Virus record (IMG/VR): IMGVR_UViG_3300027996_000127 | Coordinates: 1 to 28,970 of that record | DNA from: a virus | Length of the DNA stretch: 28,970 nt | Strand: one strand, 5' to 3' | Shown: positions 16,901 to 25,388 of the stretch, in pieces | Numbering within the stretch: position 1 is the stretch's first letter | Layout: each line of letters starts with the position of its first letter | Program-made: the position numbers and the translations under genes | Notes under the pieces: model-generated | Database searches by the model: none | What the model saw: the letters and a program-made list of their open reading frames with translations, nothing else | Told to the model about the DNA's origin: nothing

Positions 16901-19562
16901 AAACAACAGCTCCAGAACACGACCCTTTCATAGTCACTGAACCTGTTTTATACAACTTTGGGTTGTCATACCAATCTAACAAGTCCTTTTCATAGTTATA
17001 ATCAAAACACCTACCCATGATGACGGATGTTTTAGAGTTAGCCCATTTATCTGATTCTTTACAAGAACTTGCTTTAGGAATTTCGGGGTATTCTGGATAA
17101 TCCCCAGTCACATCATTATGTCTACTACCCACAGCGTTTTTAAAATAAAAACTTAAACCATCTAATTGTTCAGCAATATCTATTATCACCTCTTTTTCCT
17201 CTACTTCTTCTGGTTTTGGTATTACTGTTTCTTCAGCTGGTATAATCTCTTTGTAAGCTTCCCTTATTATATTTTTTGTTGTATTAGCGTCACATCCAGC
17301 AAAGAATGTTTCTAAGTTTGTAGTTGAACTTACGGTTTCCACTTTCCCCTCTTCATTAACTTTTGTTGTTTTAAAGGCGTCATCTTTTAGTTTATTAAGT
17401 ACTGATGGATGGTCAACAACAATTGAAAATGTCAGTGTTCCCGTTCTTTCTGTATTATTGTATGTGTATATTGGTTCCGCTCTACCTATGAATGTTGTCG
17501 TGTCCCAATTAACGGATGTATTATCTGTGAAACTTATGTTATACGGTGGAAACCACATTAACCTACCACCAAAAGGTCCTTTCTCACATGCTGGTAATTT
17601 TCTATAATGTGGGGAGTCTTTCCAAGCTAAGTTTTCAATAGAAAACATATATGGTATAACATGTTTTTTATCAACAAGTAGACTATTTAGTTTTTCCGCT
17701 TTCATTATATCACCCTCTGTTAGTCCGTCCTTTTCCCAAGCTATTTTTGGTATCCCAGGGTTTCTTAATGTTGTGTACTTACCTAATTTTGTGCTTGGGT
17801 CTGATTTCCCATCTCTAATAGTACCAGGTTGGGTATTTCTCCATAGTTCATCATGTCTTATTAAGTCATGATATCTATTGTATGCGTTTCTTACTGACCA
17901 TGAACGACAATAATATTTGTTTTCTTTTGTTTCTTTAACTAAATTACCTTGGGACATCTGTGTGTGTCTTCTATCACCACTTTTAGCGTCATAGTTTTGG
18001 TCCGAGTTTGGCATACCAATAAACCTAGCTGGTGTTCCGGCAATATTTGTTGATTTATCAATCAATTTTTGTGTGTAAGCTAATAACCCCCTTTTAGGTG
18101 TGTCGAGGTCATCCTTACGTTCTTTCCAATATAAATCATCATTCCAAACTTGTGGACCTGGTTCGTGACCTTGACTTGAACCAGGAACTAATGTTCCATC
18201 ATTTTTTGTCCAAGTACCCTCAAAAGAACTTAATTCATCTAACCCAGGCGTTATTTTTCTGGGGCCTGATACCCAACGATTCCAATTTGAAATGTGTCCA
18301 TCATCATCCCCTTTTTTATAGTCTTTTAATAGATATTCAATTTCTTCACCATATTTTTCAAACTCAAAGCCTTGGTTTTTTAATTTATCATTTGTTACTA
18401 AAGCTACTGATGGGTTATCAGCCTCTGTAGGGGTGATTGGGATATCTGGTCTAGAATTTCTAACACCGTTAAGTTTTTCTTCAACGTCTTCAATAAAATC
18501 CGCACCAAAAGTTTTAGCACTTTCCGCAAGTCCTTTTAAATCTTCTTTGCGTCTTTTCTTTTCTTTTCTTTTTAACTTAAATTCTTTACTATTCGAAAAA
18601 GCTAAATAACCTAGTTTTTCTTTTGGTTCATCTTCTTTATTTGATTTTCTTGATAATTGTCTAGTGAATTTATCACTATCTATTCTTGGTCCGTATTTAT
18701 TTGGTGCTAACGATTTGAATAGTAAACCTCGTGTTCCTTTTCCGGTATGTTTTAATAGTGACTTTGTGATGTCTACCGTGGATGTTGAAAATGGGTCTGA
18801 CATTGGTTGGTCCCAATCAAAAGCACCATCTGGTAGTGGGTCACCCCTTAAAGCTAATAGATTAATGTCGGCTAAATCTGTTAGTATACCTAACCCTGGT
18901 ATTGGTATGCCTTTCGATGGTTTGGTTATTTTATAATCTTTACCAAATAAAGGTTGCCCAGATAGTAACCCTATTGGGTCTAAATTAACCCTACCAACAG
19001 TTTCATTTATAAGATTTTCTTTTATCCTACTCTTTAACTCAGTTAAACGTCTTTTGTTCGCTATCTCATTTAGTTCTGACGGAAAATCTATTAAAAAAGA
19101 GTTTAACCCACCCAAACCAACAGCATCTAAAGTTTCCCCCAATAAGTTAGTGAGAGCGTTTCCTCCAACCGATGTTTGGTACTGTATAAACCCTGTTTCA
19201 TCAACTTCTAGTTCTGGACAATTAAATTCCTCTGGGTAAGCTAAAGATTTCGGACCATACTCGTTTTCACCTAAAATAGTTTGGGTTCTAATATCATTTA
19301 GGTCAACAGGGAAATTACCCTCTAATAACCACTCATCTAAGTTACCAGGATTTGTTATTGGTCCGTAGTTTATGCTTTTTTCTAACCCCTTCTCATCATA
19401 CTTAGATAAAAAGTTACCAGCAGCTCCATCAATTAATTCTTGTGGTAGGTCTGGTAAATTTTGACTAAAAAGATATGTTAAATAGTTTGTATCCGTTATA
19501 TCACCAAAACTATAACTTTGGAAAAAGTCTATATTGTAATTGTTGGGATTTATCGCTGGCAT
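13980..19562 (-). CDS. Giant baseplate/tail-initiation protein with internal OmpA-like domain
   Basis: An 1860-residue protein. The N-terminal third is unassigned. Around residue 665-720 is MWFPPYNISFTDN followed by IGRAEPIYTYNNTERTGTL, a beta-rich pattern resembling tail-tube or tube-initiator proteins. Residues about 1050-1235 look like an OmpA C-terminal domain: IIVTGNAS, then NNKLADDRALTVAAWM and finally ESRRVDIRLEKN; such domains bind peptidoglycan. A Lys/Ala/Glu coiled coil (about 1235-1290) leads to a block conserved in large phage baseplate proteins, as I recall them (FHSITPEGFNSRITFLQQ; LRIGDFYFTK; WDLNPEGIGVQPM; about 1310-1430). An acidic Ser/Glu linker (about 1485-1515) and a C-terminal domain follow. 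It begins a late unit with the LysM-like, hub and lysozyme genes. The OmpA and baseplate calls are by motif; the exact wedge or hub role is unknown. Confidence 0.75.
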   Translation of the reverse strand: MPAINPNNYNIDFFQSYSFGDITDTNYLTYLFSQNLPDLPQELIDGAAGNFLSKYDEKGLEKSINYGPITNPGNLDEWLLEGNFPVDLNDIRTQTILGENEYGPKSLAYPEEFNCPELEVDETGFIQYQTSVGGNALTNLLGETLDAVGLGGLNSFLIDFPSELNEIANKRRLTELKSRIKENLINETVGRVNLDPIGLLSGQPLFGKDYKITKPSKGIPIPGLGILTDLADINLLALRGDPLPDGAFDWDQPMSDPFSTSTVDITKSLLKHTGKGTRGLLFKSLAPNKYGPRIDSDKFTRQLSRKSNKEDEPKEKLGYLAFSNSKEFKLKRKEKKRRKEDLKGLAESAKTFGADFIEDVEEKLNGVRNSRPDIPITPTEADNPSVALVTNDKLKNQGFEFEKYGEEIEYLLKDYKKGDDDGHISNWNRWVSGPRKITPGLDELSSFEGTWTKNDGTLVPGSSQGHEPGPQVWNDDLYWKERKDDLDTPKRGLLAYTQKLIDKSTNIAGTPARFIGMPNSDQNYDAKSGDRRHTQMSQGNLVKETKENKYYCRSWSVRNAYNRYHDLIRHDELWRNTQPGTIRDGKSDPSTKLGKYTTLRNPGIPKIAWEKDGLTEGDIMKAEKLNSLLVDKKHVIPYMFSIENLAWKDSPHYRKLPACEKGPFGGRLMWFPPYNISFTDNTSVNWDTTTFIGRAEPIYTYNNTERTGTLTFSIVVDHPSVLNKLKDDAFKTTKVNEEGKVETVSSTTNLETFFAGCDANTTKNIIREAYKEIIPAEETVIPKPEEVEEKEVIIDIAEQLDGLSFYFKNAVGSRHNDVTGDYPEYPEIPKASSCKESDKWANSKTSVIMGRCFDYNYEKDLLDWYDNPKLYKTGSVTMKGSCSGAVVCEEAAKGDIVQSASESESDNSNATAYASYHLLLEESDLIPEGFTQEELVEIPIYTYNSRGGEITKLSCGNGQKQIWGPDTSKDLKNLWYNIGSGQGYDKQEFCNQCLPTTGSTTTGTIISADKLGFKGSRNGYNERFFGTGDADSTPDSIPYNKSNKTPKLNLGVDKEWSFQVSTAGAGVIGQGISQLIEFLSTTPEGKGYKIIVTGNASNLGDSKYNNKLADDRALTVAAWMYDQMKKCEIDHVTTENGKVAMAVEGFEPIGLYKEAEKKYSPYKENGGVKTIAKSPRWKVSGKGEDQSSGLGNNSNLSGGGSSKSGQFIRTPSRLHPSDSENTCQLESRRVDIRLEKNEKLIKPYLDKFQKEQDRRIQGINEGLQDEFKAKKAKAKAEAESEKQAALDLAKNFINECDYFMKIKEEDSFLYDSIKDKLRNFHPAFHSITPEGFNSRITFLQQCGRQGPSFIDPNQPQNTAFGRPPVCVLRIGDFYFTKIIIDSINFTFDPLQWDLNPEGIGVQPMLCSVDLNFKFIGGSTLQGPLSALQNAVSYNFFANTALYMPLEKILDERKDININEKRDYFYGPFAGPTEFDNAIGVGKNEESNVGDISNESDEPDESNESEEAASQGEGGNDGNTQNAIPGCLDTTLVGETDKSAALELDIQDNVSSEVWTEVKANPNDWDAYYCNDEYPSQMSNQTFWVKKTPDINKTEEEIIEETQDGTEETGQQNTTTDEGGPAFKEVSSLRYNQGETRENENGAITISGDYLNADNGVGVFASTLQDPTGGLLPQWVCGQIHPDLNNDYYVTITSDNFCLRLDGSTAAGQGGSHTAVVWDDHNAVVESTASSSDYSNAYVISSGNVPMEQVGRGLFAFNLSQYMLGGGISSFQEWAFYAGTNEYESTDLIENIEERIKKDGKAQWETTFSITLRENQASIDKRVANGGDKSPKKQHGRIECVGYITEVGLNTIKAAVGAQPQ

Positions 19563-19635
19563 AATTAAATAATCTTTTTTATAATAAATATTTACTTATT
19601 GGGTTTTACTACACAAATTTGTTGCGCAGCTTCTA

Positions 19636-19643
19636 TATAAATA
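19636..19643 (-). promoter_or_regulatory. Candidate phage late promoter element TATTTATA
   Basis: Minus-strand context TTATTATTTATATAGAAG, 73 nt before ATG 19562. A second, near-matching copy (AATATTTATTATAAAAAAG, core 19584-19591) lies 21 nt before the ATG, so either could drive the giant baseplate operon. Confidence 0.45.
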
Positions 19644-19661
19644 ATAATGTCTGTTTTACAT

Positions 19662-19697
19662 AATTAAAGATTTAATAATAATTAAAGATTTAATAAT
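19662..19697. repeat. Perfect 18-bp tandem direct repeat, two copies
   Basis: The unit AATTAAAGATTTAATAAT occurs at 19662-19679 and 19680-19697 with no mismatch. It lies in the 169-nt gap between the tape-measure stop (19732) and the 1860-residue gene start (19562). A 10-bp palindrome ACAAATTTGT is at 19613-19622. Function unknown; position suggests a regulatory or binding site. Confidence 0.85.
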
Positions 19698-19731
19698 AAA
19701 AAGCATTAATAATAAGCTAATAAAATTTTAT

Positions 19732-22488
19732 CTAGGTCCCATTTTTATCTTTATATGTGTGTTTAGCGATTATCCTTTTAATCCCATTTGTAAACTCAGT
19801 ATCCGTCAATAAGTCTGAACTAACTTTTTTACCACCACCACCTACTAAGTCTATTTCACCACCAACATTAATATCACCGAATTCTATTTTAACTGTACTA
19901 CCCATCATGCCTAACCACATTGATAGTGATTTTAAAGCTTCAATGTTTTCCATATTCACCGAATTAATCGCGTTAACAGACTTTGTTATTCCATCAGCGT
20001 CAACACCCTTCATTGAGTCACCTAATGAATAAGCTGCCGCAGCTAACCCTATTAACCCTAAAAGACCGAATGGGTTTGCTAACGCAAGACCCATTATAAC
20101 AATGGACCCCGCTAAACTTATAATACCTAAACTAGCCAACATTAATGCTGGACCTAACATCATTATCGCACCAATATTATCCATACTAACAACACTAAAT
20201 AGATTTACAAAAGAATCTATAATAAGAGCTATACCGGCCGCGACAAAATAAACTGCTCCACCCATCATCATCATAGCCGCACCTAACCCTAATAATATTA
20301 GAATACCTATCCCAGATATCTCTACGGAAGCACCTAAAACACCTAAACCTGCCGCTAATGCCTCTAACCCCGCACCTACCGCTACACCTAAAAGAGCTAC
20401 ACCAGCCAAACCAAGTAAGCCAGCTGTCATAAGAGTAAAACCTATTGCGGCTAACGCTAATACACCAGCACCTCCCGCAGCTTGTGGTGTCCCCATCATT
20501 GTTAACCCTCTACCTAATTGACTTAAGTTTTTATAAAGAGATTTCAATTTTACTTTACCAAAAATTAATAGTGTCGGTATCGCTGGAACCATAGCAACCA
20601 TACCTATCGCTGTTGGTATTAGGTTAAACGCCCCAAATAACACTTTTGGTGTGCCCATAGCCCCTAGACCTGAAGCTAAACTTCTTAATCCGGCTCCTGG
20701 TTTTCCCTTTACTACAGACTTAACTTTTTTAGCACCGTCACCAGACCCAACACCAGCCGTGGTCCTAAAACCTAGACCAAGCATCTTTCCGGCTAAAAAT
20801 TGAGACCCAACCCAATACGCTCCCCATGCCACCGCAGAACCTATCAATATCTCTTTCCAATACGAACCAATCCATTTAAGGTTTTCCCAAAGACTTTTCA
20901 TCCCCTTTTTAATATCAGGCCAAGAATCTCTAATACTTTTAGCGAAACTAATTAAACCTTTAGTGAGTCCCATCATCCATTCTTTACCGGCACCAGAACC
21001 TAAAAAATCTACTAACGGTTGCATAACCTCAACAGCTACCAACATCAAAGCGTTTTGTATTGATGTCCACATCCTACCAACAGACATAGCTTGTTTAGCT
21101 CTTTCTTCATCATCCGCCGCTCTTTTAACTAACAATGCTCTATCTTTTACTGTTAGGTCTTCTAATTTTTCAGTAAACATTTTACCATCCTTAGAAAAGG
21201 TTATTTCAGCACCATTTTTAGTCATCTCAGACATACCTAGAATTAAATCTTTATCCTTTGAATCCATACCACTAGGGAGGAATTTCTCCATGTACTCCAT
21301 TTTAGAAGCTTGTTTCGCCGTTTTAACTAATTCAGAATAGTCCATACCTAAAGCTTTAGCCGCTTCACGCATTCTATCTAATTCGTGTGCCGACATTTCA
21401 AACTCACCAGTTTCTTTATTGAATGTAGCACTTTCTCTAGCCGCCTTAGTTATTGATTTAGCTAATTCTTCTGGAGCATTTCTAGCCTGATACATCAATT
21501 GGAATGGGTCACCTAATTGAGCTAAAGACCCACCCATCATCTGGAGTTGAGCCGCAGCTTCAATAGCACCTTCAGGTCTAAACACCTTCTCAGACACAGA
21601 AGCTACCGATTCCATACTTAACTTAAACTTCTCTGAATGGGCCGCCATTTTAGCTAAAGACTGCACACCACCCCTAAAGTTCATTTTATTTAACATACCT
21701 AGGTTAGCCTGAAACTTTTTAATAACTTTTCCAGAGTTAGCACCCATTTGTTCAGACATAGCCTGAATACCACCTATTATTTCAGCACTTTGTAAAGCTC
21801 CCATACCGAAAGCTTCCATTTGGCCGGCCATGGCCCCCATCTCATCTTCTGACATGTTTGTCGCTCTCGCAACCTCAAACATTTTTTTACTTGCTTCTGT
21901 TGATAATATTACCGCTCTACCTGTTTCCTGATTAAAGGAACCCATAAGTTTTACTCCAGCACCTAATTCAAAACCCCAAAGAGTAGCACTTTGTCGAGCC
22001 TCTTCAGTCGACATTTTTAACGCATCAAACCCAGCACCAGATAAACCTATTTGTGCGGCAGTATCTCTGGTGACATCGTCTAGTGCCATCACTTTGTTTA
22101 TTACTTCACTTAGGGATGGTATTAGACCCTTAAAGGAGGATAACATACTATTACCCATAGCCTTTAATAAATTATTCGAATTGTTTAGCTCTTTATTTGT
22201 TGCGATTAATTGAGCTCTTTTTTGAGCTAAATCTGCTTTATGTTTTTTAGCTAAATCTAATTCCTTTTGTGATAATATTATACCATCTTTCTTAGCTTTT
22301 GCTAAAGATTTTTCTATATCTAGAATGTCTTGGTCAAGACGTTTAATCTGTTTAGCGTTATCTCTAACCTCTTTTTGGCCCTCTCGGTAACTGGCCATAC
22401 TCTTAGTCTGCCTCTCAACCCTATTAGCAATATCATCCTCAACCCTAAGACGTTCCTGTTGTAACTTTACATCTTCTGCTAACCCCAT
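19732..22488 (-). CDS. Tail tape-measure protein
   Basis: A 918-residue protein with the standard layout of tape measures, which set tail length and are ejected ahead of the DNA. Residues 1-110 form a charged coiled coil (RVERQTKSMASYREGQKEV onward). Residues about 110-520 are helical and Ala/Met-rich with repeated AxxMxxx segments. From about 540 to 815 several long hydrophobic segments occur, rich in Gly, Ala, Leu and Met, which may help cross the host membrane. A short soluble tail of about 100 residues follows. At roughly 0.15 nm per helical residue the length implies a tail of about 130-140 nm at most. It starts 2 nt after the 610-residue gene's TAG stop. The family call rests on architecture and operon position rather than a conserved motif. 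Confidence 0.85.
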   Translation of the reverse strand: MGLAEDVKLQQERLRVEDDIANRVERQTKSMASYREGQKEVRDNAKQIKRLDQDILDIEKSLAKAKKDGIILSQKELDLAKKHKADLAQKRAQLIATNKELNNSNNLLKAMGNSMLSSFKGLIPSLSEVINKVMALDDVTRDTAAQIGLSGAGFDALKMSTEEARQSATLWGFELGAGVKLMGSFNQETGRAVILSTEASKKMFEVARATNMSEDEMGAMAGQMEAFGMGALQSAEIIGGIQAMSEQMGANSGKVIKKFQANLGMLNKMNFRGGVQSLAKMAAHSEKFKLSMESVASVSEKVFRPEGAIEAAAQLQMMGGSLAQLGDPFQLMYQARNAPEELAKSITKAARESATFNKETGEFEMSAHELDRMREAAKALGMDYSELVKTAKQASKMEYMEKFLPSGMDSKDKDLILGMSEMTKNGAEITFSKDGKMFTEKLEDLTVKDRALLVKRAADDEERAKQAMSVGRMWTSIQNALMLVAVEVMQPLVDFLGSGAGKEWMMGLTKGLISFAKSIRDSWPDIKKGMKSLWENLKWIGSYWKEILIGSAVAWGAYWVGSQFLAGKMLGLGFRTTAGVGSGDGAKKVKSVVKGKPGAGLRSLASGLGAMGTPKVLFGAFNLIPTAIGMVAMVPAIPTLLIFGKVKLKSLYKNLSQLGRGLTMMGTPQAAGGAGVLALAAIGFTLMTAGLLGLAGVALLGVAVGAGLEALAAGLGVLGASVEISGIGILILLGLGAAMMMMGGAVYFVAAGIALIIDSFVNLFSVVSMDNIGAIMMLGPALMLASLGIISLAGSIVIMGLALANPFGLLGLIGLAAAAYSLGDSMKGVDADGITKSVNAINSVNMENIEALKSLSMWLGMMGSTVKIEFGDINVGGEIDLVGGGGKKVSSDLLTDTEFTNGIKRIIAKHTYKDKNGT

Positions 22489-22490
22489 AA

Positions 22491-24323
22491 CTATTTCTTA
22501 ACTTTAAGGGATATTTTACCTTTGGAAGGTTTATCTAGTGACTCGTCAGCACCCGCTTTTCTACCTATTTCTACTTCTACATCATTAACACCACTACCCA
22601 TAATTCTATTAGAAAAATCATCAATATCCATACTTGGTTTTATTAATATAGCTTTGGTTGATTCAGCACCTATTTTTATGGGGTTTTTCCATTCTAGTAT
22701 TATAGTATTTTTATTCTTTTTAGACTTTCTTATTGAGACACCTTTTTTTAATTCGGAATTAACAACATTTTCAGCACCACTTATAGACCATAAAGGGTTA
22801 CCACCACCATCAGTTATTTTTAGTTTACCTATAACTACTGTTGGTTCATCGTTATCGTCCCTTTCTTTAGACGATTTATCATTAAAAACTGGTATTGCAA
22901 CTATTTTAAGTATTCTATCGTAATATTTTTTTGGTTTGACTTTGTCATCCCACTTTTCACCCTTACCTATGTCAGTACCTTTTGGTGGTGCTACCTTCTT
23001 TTTAGGGCCTCTCTTCTCATTTAAAAACTCCTCCAATATGGAACCAATAGACAATACGGATTCTTTTTTTGACCCATAAAACTTACCCCAATAGCTATTA
23101 ACTTTAGCTGAATCAAAGTCTATTTTATATGACTGAACTTTTCCTCTATATTTAATTGGTACTGCGAACCATTTTTTTGTTGCTAACATAAACTCTCTTA
23201 TGTTCTCATCTAAAGTATCAATAACATCATTACCAATAACATTACCAAAAACCATTTTCCACCGTTTATATTTATCAGTGTTGTCAACCTCCATTAGGTA
23301 ACCTTCATCCATTTGTTTGGTGTACGTTATATTAAATTCGGGGAAAGCTTTTTCCAGTTTCTTAAAAAAACTAGATGGGTAGGACTTTCTTAAGTTAGCA
23401 ATCATCATAGAGTAACTATCCCTACTAGACCCATCCCTAAACTCTTTTAATTTAGACTTATCTACATCACCCTTTTTAACAGCTTTTTGTAGTTTAGCGT
23501 ATTCCCTAGCTTCCTCTATTTTTTTAAACCCATCACCATAAACAACAGCCCCATCATATTTACCGTAATTTTTAAGTAATAATCTAAAAATTTCGTTTCT
23601 ATTCTTTTTTATTTCTGGCGGTATTGAAGGTCCAGAGACTTCACCTTCTTCACCTTTTTTATCTCCTTCTTCACCTTTTTTATCTCCTTCTTCACCTTCT
23701 TTATCCCCTTCTTCACCTTCTTTATCCCCTTCTTCACCTTCTTTGCCACCCTCACCACCTATAGAAATTTTAACCTCGTAATCTTCATTTTTAATTAACC
23801 TAGGTAAATCAAAAGCGGTACCTTTTAAATTCTTTTGTAGTGTTTTAGGTGAGAAATTAATTGTATAAACAACTTCACCCTTTTCACCTTCATGGGTAAA
23901 ATAAATAATAAACTTTTTAGCGTTACTCCTTTGGTCAACAGAAGCTTTACCCTTCACATCTTTTGACTCATCATTAAAAAACCCCTTTATAGGTTTATTA
24001 ATAGAAAAGGAAAATGGAAAAGTTTTTAAAGCTTTATAAGAATCTATAGTATCTTGGTCATCTATATCAGAAACCCTAATACCCATGTTCTGTAAATTAG
24101 TTGCAGCTAGGTCCGCACTAAACATAGCGTTCGCTATAGAGTTAGATAACCCACCATCCTCAGAATTAGCGACATCGGTGCCCCTTCTTTTGTGTGGTTT
24201 GTTTTTACCAAACTGTACTTTATCAAGAACCTTGTTTAACCCTATAGCTCCATTACCAGTGATAAAACTACCAAAATCTTTTTCCAATATGATATCTCGC
24301 ATTTTTAACCTAACCTTAGACAT
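22491..24323 (-). CDS. Probable virion/baseplate protein with acidic heptapeptide repeats, unknown
   Basis: A 610-residue protein I do not recognise. Residues about 1-190 begin MSKVRLKMRDIILEKDFG and form a mixed domain. Residues 194-228 are five copies of a seven-residue acidic unit (KEGEEGD, with KK variants). The remainder (about 240-610) is Lys-rich, with long helices and a beta-rich C-terminal part. No signal peptide, membrane helix or catalytic motif is evident. It lies between the gp26/gp51-like pair and the tape measure, 2 nt before the latter. A candidate late promoter falls in the 36-nt gap upstream, so it probably heads a two-gene unit with the tape measure. In T4 this position relative to gp51 is held by hub genes 27 and 28, but I see no similarity. 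Confidence 0.7.
   Translation of the reverse strand: MSKVRLKMRDIILEKDFGSFITGNGAIGLNKVLDKVQFGKNKPHKRRGTDVANSEDGGLSNSIANAMFSADLAATNLQNMGIRVSDIDDQDTIDSYKALKTFPFSFSINKPIKGFFNDESKDVKGKASVDQRSNAKKFIIYFTHEGEKGEVVYTINFSPKTLQKNLKGTAFDLPRLIKNEDYEVKISIGGEGGKEGEEGDKEGEEGDKEGEEGDKKGEEGDKKGEEGEVSGPSIPPEIKKNRNEIFRLLLKNYGKYDGAVVYGDGFKKIEEAREYAKLQKAVKKGDVDKSKLKEFRDGSSRDSYSMMIANLRKSYPSSFFKKLEKAFPEFNITYTKQMDEGYLMEVDNTDKYKRWKMVFGNVIGNDVIDTLDENIREFMLATKKWFAVPIKYRGKVQSYKIDFDSAKVNSYWGKFYGSKKESVLSIGSILEEFLNEKRGPKKKVAPPKGTDIGKGEKWDDKVKPKKYYDRILKIVAIPVFNDKSSKERDDNDEPTVVIGKLKITDGGGNPLWSISGAENVVNSELKKGVSIRKSKKNKNTIILEWKNPIKIGAESTKAILIKPSMDIDDFSNRIMGSGVNDVEVEIGRKAGADESLDKPSKGKISLKVKK
23640..23744 (-). repeat. 21-bp coding tandem repeat, five copies
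   Basis: Five consecutive 21-bp units encode KEGEEGD (three copies), KKGEEGD and KKGEEGE. Copies differ only by a few substitutions (AAAGAA versus AAAAAA; GGGGAT versus GGAGAT), pointing to recent in-frame duplication within the 610-residue gene. Confidence 0.9.
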
Positions 24324-24337
24324 GTTTTACTTTTATA

Positions 24338-24345
24338 TATAAATA
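24338..24345 (-). promoter_or_regulatory. Candidate phage late promoter element TATTTATA
   Basis: Minus-strand context GATATTTATATATAAAAG, 14 nt before ATG 24323, inside the only gap (36 nt) between the gp51-like gene and the 610-residue gene. Same core and orientation as the other four elements. Confidence 0.5.
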
Positions 24346-24359
24346 TCAGCAAAAATGTT

Positions 24360-24587
24360 TTAACGCCTTTTAGCTTTTTCATGTTGTCTTTTTTCTTCCT
24401 CCATCTCCTTTTTAAAATAATCGAGGTAAAGGCGTCTTTCATATATAGGCAAAGACATAACACTCTCATAAGAGAAGTTGATATGTTTTACCATATAGTA
24501 AATTTCTTGTGTTAACCCTAACTTATATTCTGGCGTTAGGCCAAAAAAAGTTGAGTCCAATTGGAATTGTGCTAAGAAAGGTCTCAC
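24360..24587 (-). CDS. gp51-like baseplate hub assembly protein, GTG start
   Basis: A 75-residue protein overlapping the end of the gp26-like gene by 65 nt in another frame. It reads FFGLTPEYKLGLTQEIYYMV, then ESVMSLPIYERRLYLDYF and a Glu/Lys/Arg helix to the end. The pattern LPxxERxLYxxxxxxxxEEE is what I recall from short gp51-like proteins next to gene 26 in T4-type phages, and T4 itself has the order 26-51. The likely start is GTG 24587, preceded on the minus strand by GGAGGG with an 8-nt spacer, unusual here because other genes lack a Shine-Dalgarno sequence. The first ATG would remove the conserved FFGLTPEYK part. A +1 or -2 frameshift at the run of seven T (24543-24549) is an alternative way of making it. 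In T4, gp51 is an assembly factor. Confidence 0.6.
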   Translation of the reverse strand: MRPFLAQFQLDSTFFGLTPEYKLGLTQEIYYMVKHINFSYESVMSLPIYERRLYLDYFKKEMEEEKRQHEKAKRR

Positions 24588-25296
24588 CAGATGGACCCTC
24601 CACGTCCACCATCATATCAATACCCGGTTCTATTTCATCGTTATATTTCCTAAATTGTAATGAATCGTATGCTGGCATTACTTGTATGTACCTACTTATG
24701 TAGTTTGGGTCCCTATTACCGTCAACCTCAACAATCTGTTTTTCTAACCTACTAGTTAATAAATTAACGATTGGTGATTTGGTTACTTTGACTCTTTTTT
24801 CACTTTTTGAAACAACTTCTCTTTCATCTCCCACAGTTAGTAATTTGAACTTAACGTTCTTTTTAGATTTGGGTAGTTCAAACGTGAATTCATTATTTTC
24901 ATTAGGTTGAGCCCCTAATGGTTTAGTTTTTAAATTATTTAAATCTACATCAAAATCGAACTCTTCAGCTGTAACTGGGTCCGTTAACCTGACAGGGTAC
25001 ATTTCACCATAACCAGTAGCTCTAAGCCATATCATTATAGCGTTTCTATCACCAACCAATAAATCGTTAAGTGGTACCGGTGACTCTTTAATTTTTCTCT
25101 CAATTAAAACATCAATAACTTTACCACTTTTAATTAAGTTTGGTGATGTTAATATGTTTTCATCTGAAGCCGTCATAAATTCTACCTTTATAGAATCTTT
25201 TTGACCAGGATAAAGAAGTCCACCTGACGGTAATGGTAACACATCGAAGGGAACCTCAAAATGAAATTCATTATTTTTTTCTTTTGGATTTGACAT
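24523..25296 (-). CDS. 26: gp26-like baseplate hub subunit (T4_baseplate family)
   Basis: A 257-residue protein resembling T4 gp26 (208 aa), a hub component of the baseplate. Features typical of the family are LPLPSGGLLYPGQ near residue 20, an EFMTASDENIL segment near 38-48, LNDLLVGDRNAIMIWLRATG around 77-96, a DP-x-TxEEFDFDVDL stretch (in T4-type relatives this is near a metal-binding-like or beta hairpin region), and the ending STIPIGLNFFWPNARI. ATG 25296 follows an A-rich leader. The gene is the first minus-strand gene left of the divergent promoter region. Its end overlaps the gp51-like gene by 65 nt, which may couple their translation. Confidence in the family is good; the precise location in the particle is by analogy with T4. 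Confidence 0.75.
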   Translation of the reverse strand: MSNPKEKNNEFHFEVPFDVLPLPSGGLLYPGQKDSIKVEFMTASDENILTSPNLIKSGKVIDVLIERKIKESPVPLNDLLVGDRNAIMIWLRATGYGEMYPVRLTDPVTAEEFDFDVDLNNLKTKPLGAQPNENNEFTFELPKSKKNVKFKLLTVGDEREVVSKSEKRVKVTKSPIVNLLTSRLEKQIVEVDGNRDPNYISRYIQVMPAYDSLQFRKYNDEIEPGIDMMVDVEGPSGETFLSTIPIGLNFFWPNARI

Positions 25297-25380
25297 TGTA
25301 AAAACTTTTTTTTATTTTTGCTGTTATTATAAGTTAACCTTAACTACTTTAGTGATAAAGTAAACATTAATTGTCTAACC

Positions 25381-25388
25381 TATAAATA
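25381..25388 (-). promoter_or_regulatory. Candidate phage late promoter element TATTTATA
   Basis: Minus-strand context TTGTATTTATAGG, 84 nt before ATG 25296 in the 180-nt divergent gap. It is farther from its gene than the other copies, and since this gap also serves a plus-strand gene its direction is less certain. Confidence 0.35.

Noticed and set aside
19698-19725. Possible terminator hairpin after the tape-measure gene
   Set aside because: Only three pairs (AGC/GCT) close before mismatches; too weak, so read-through into the baseplate operon remains possible.
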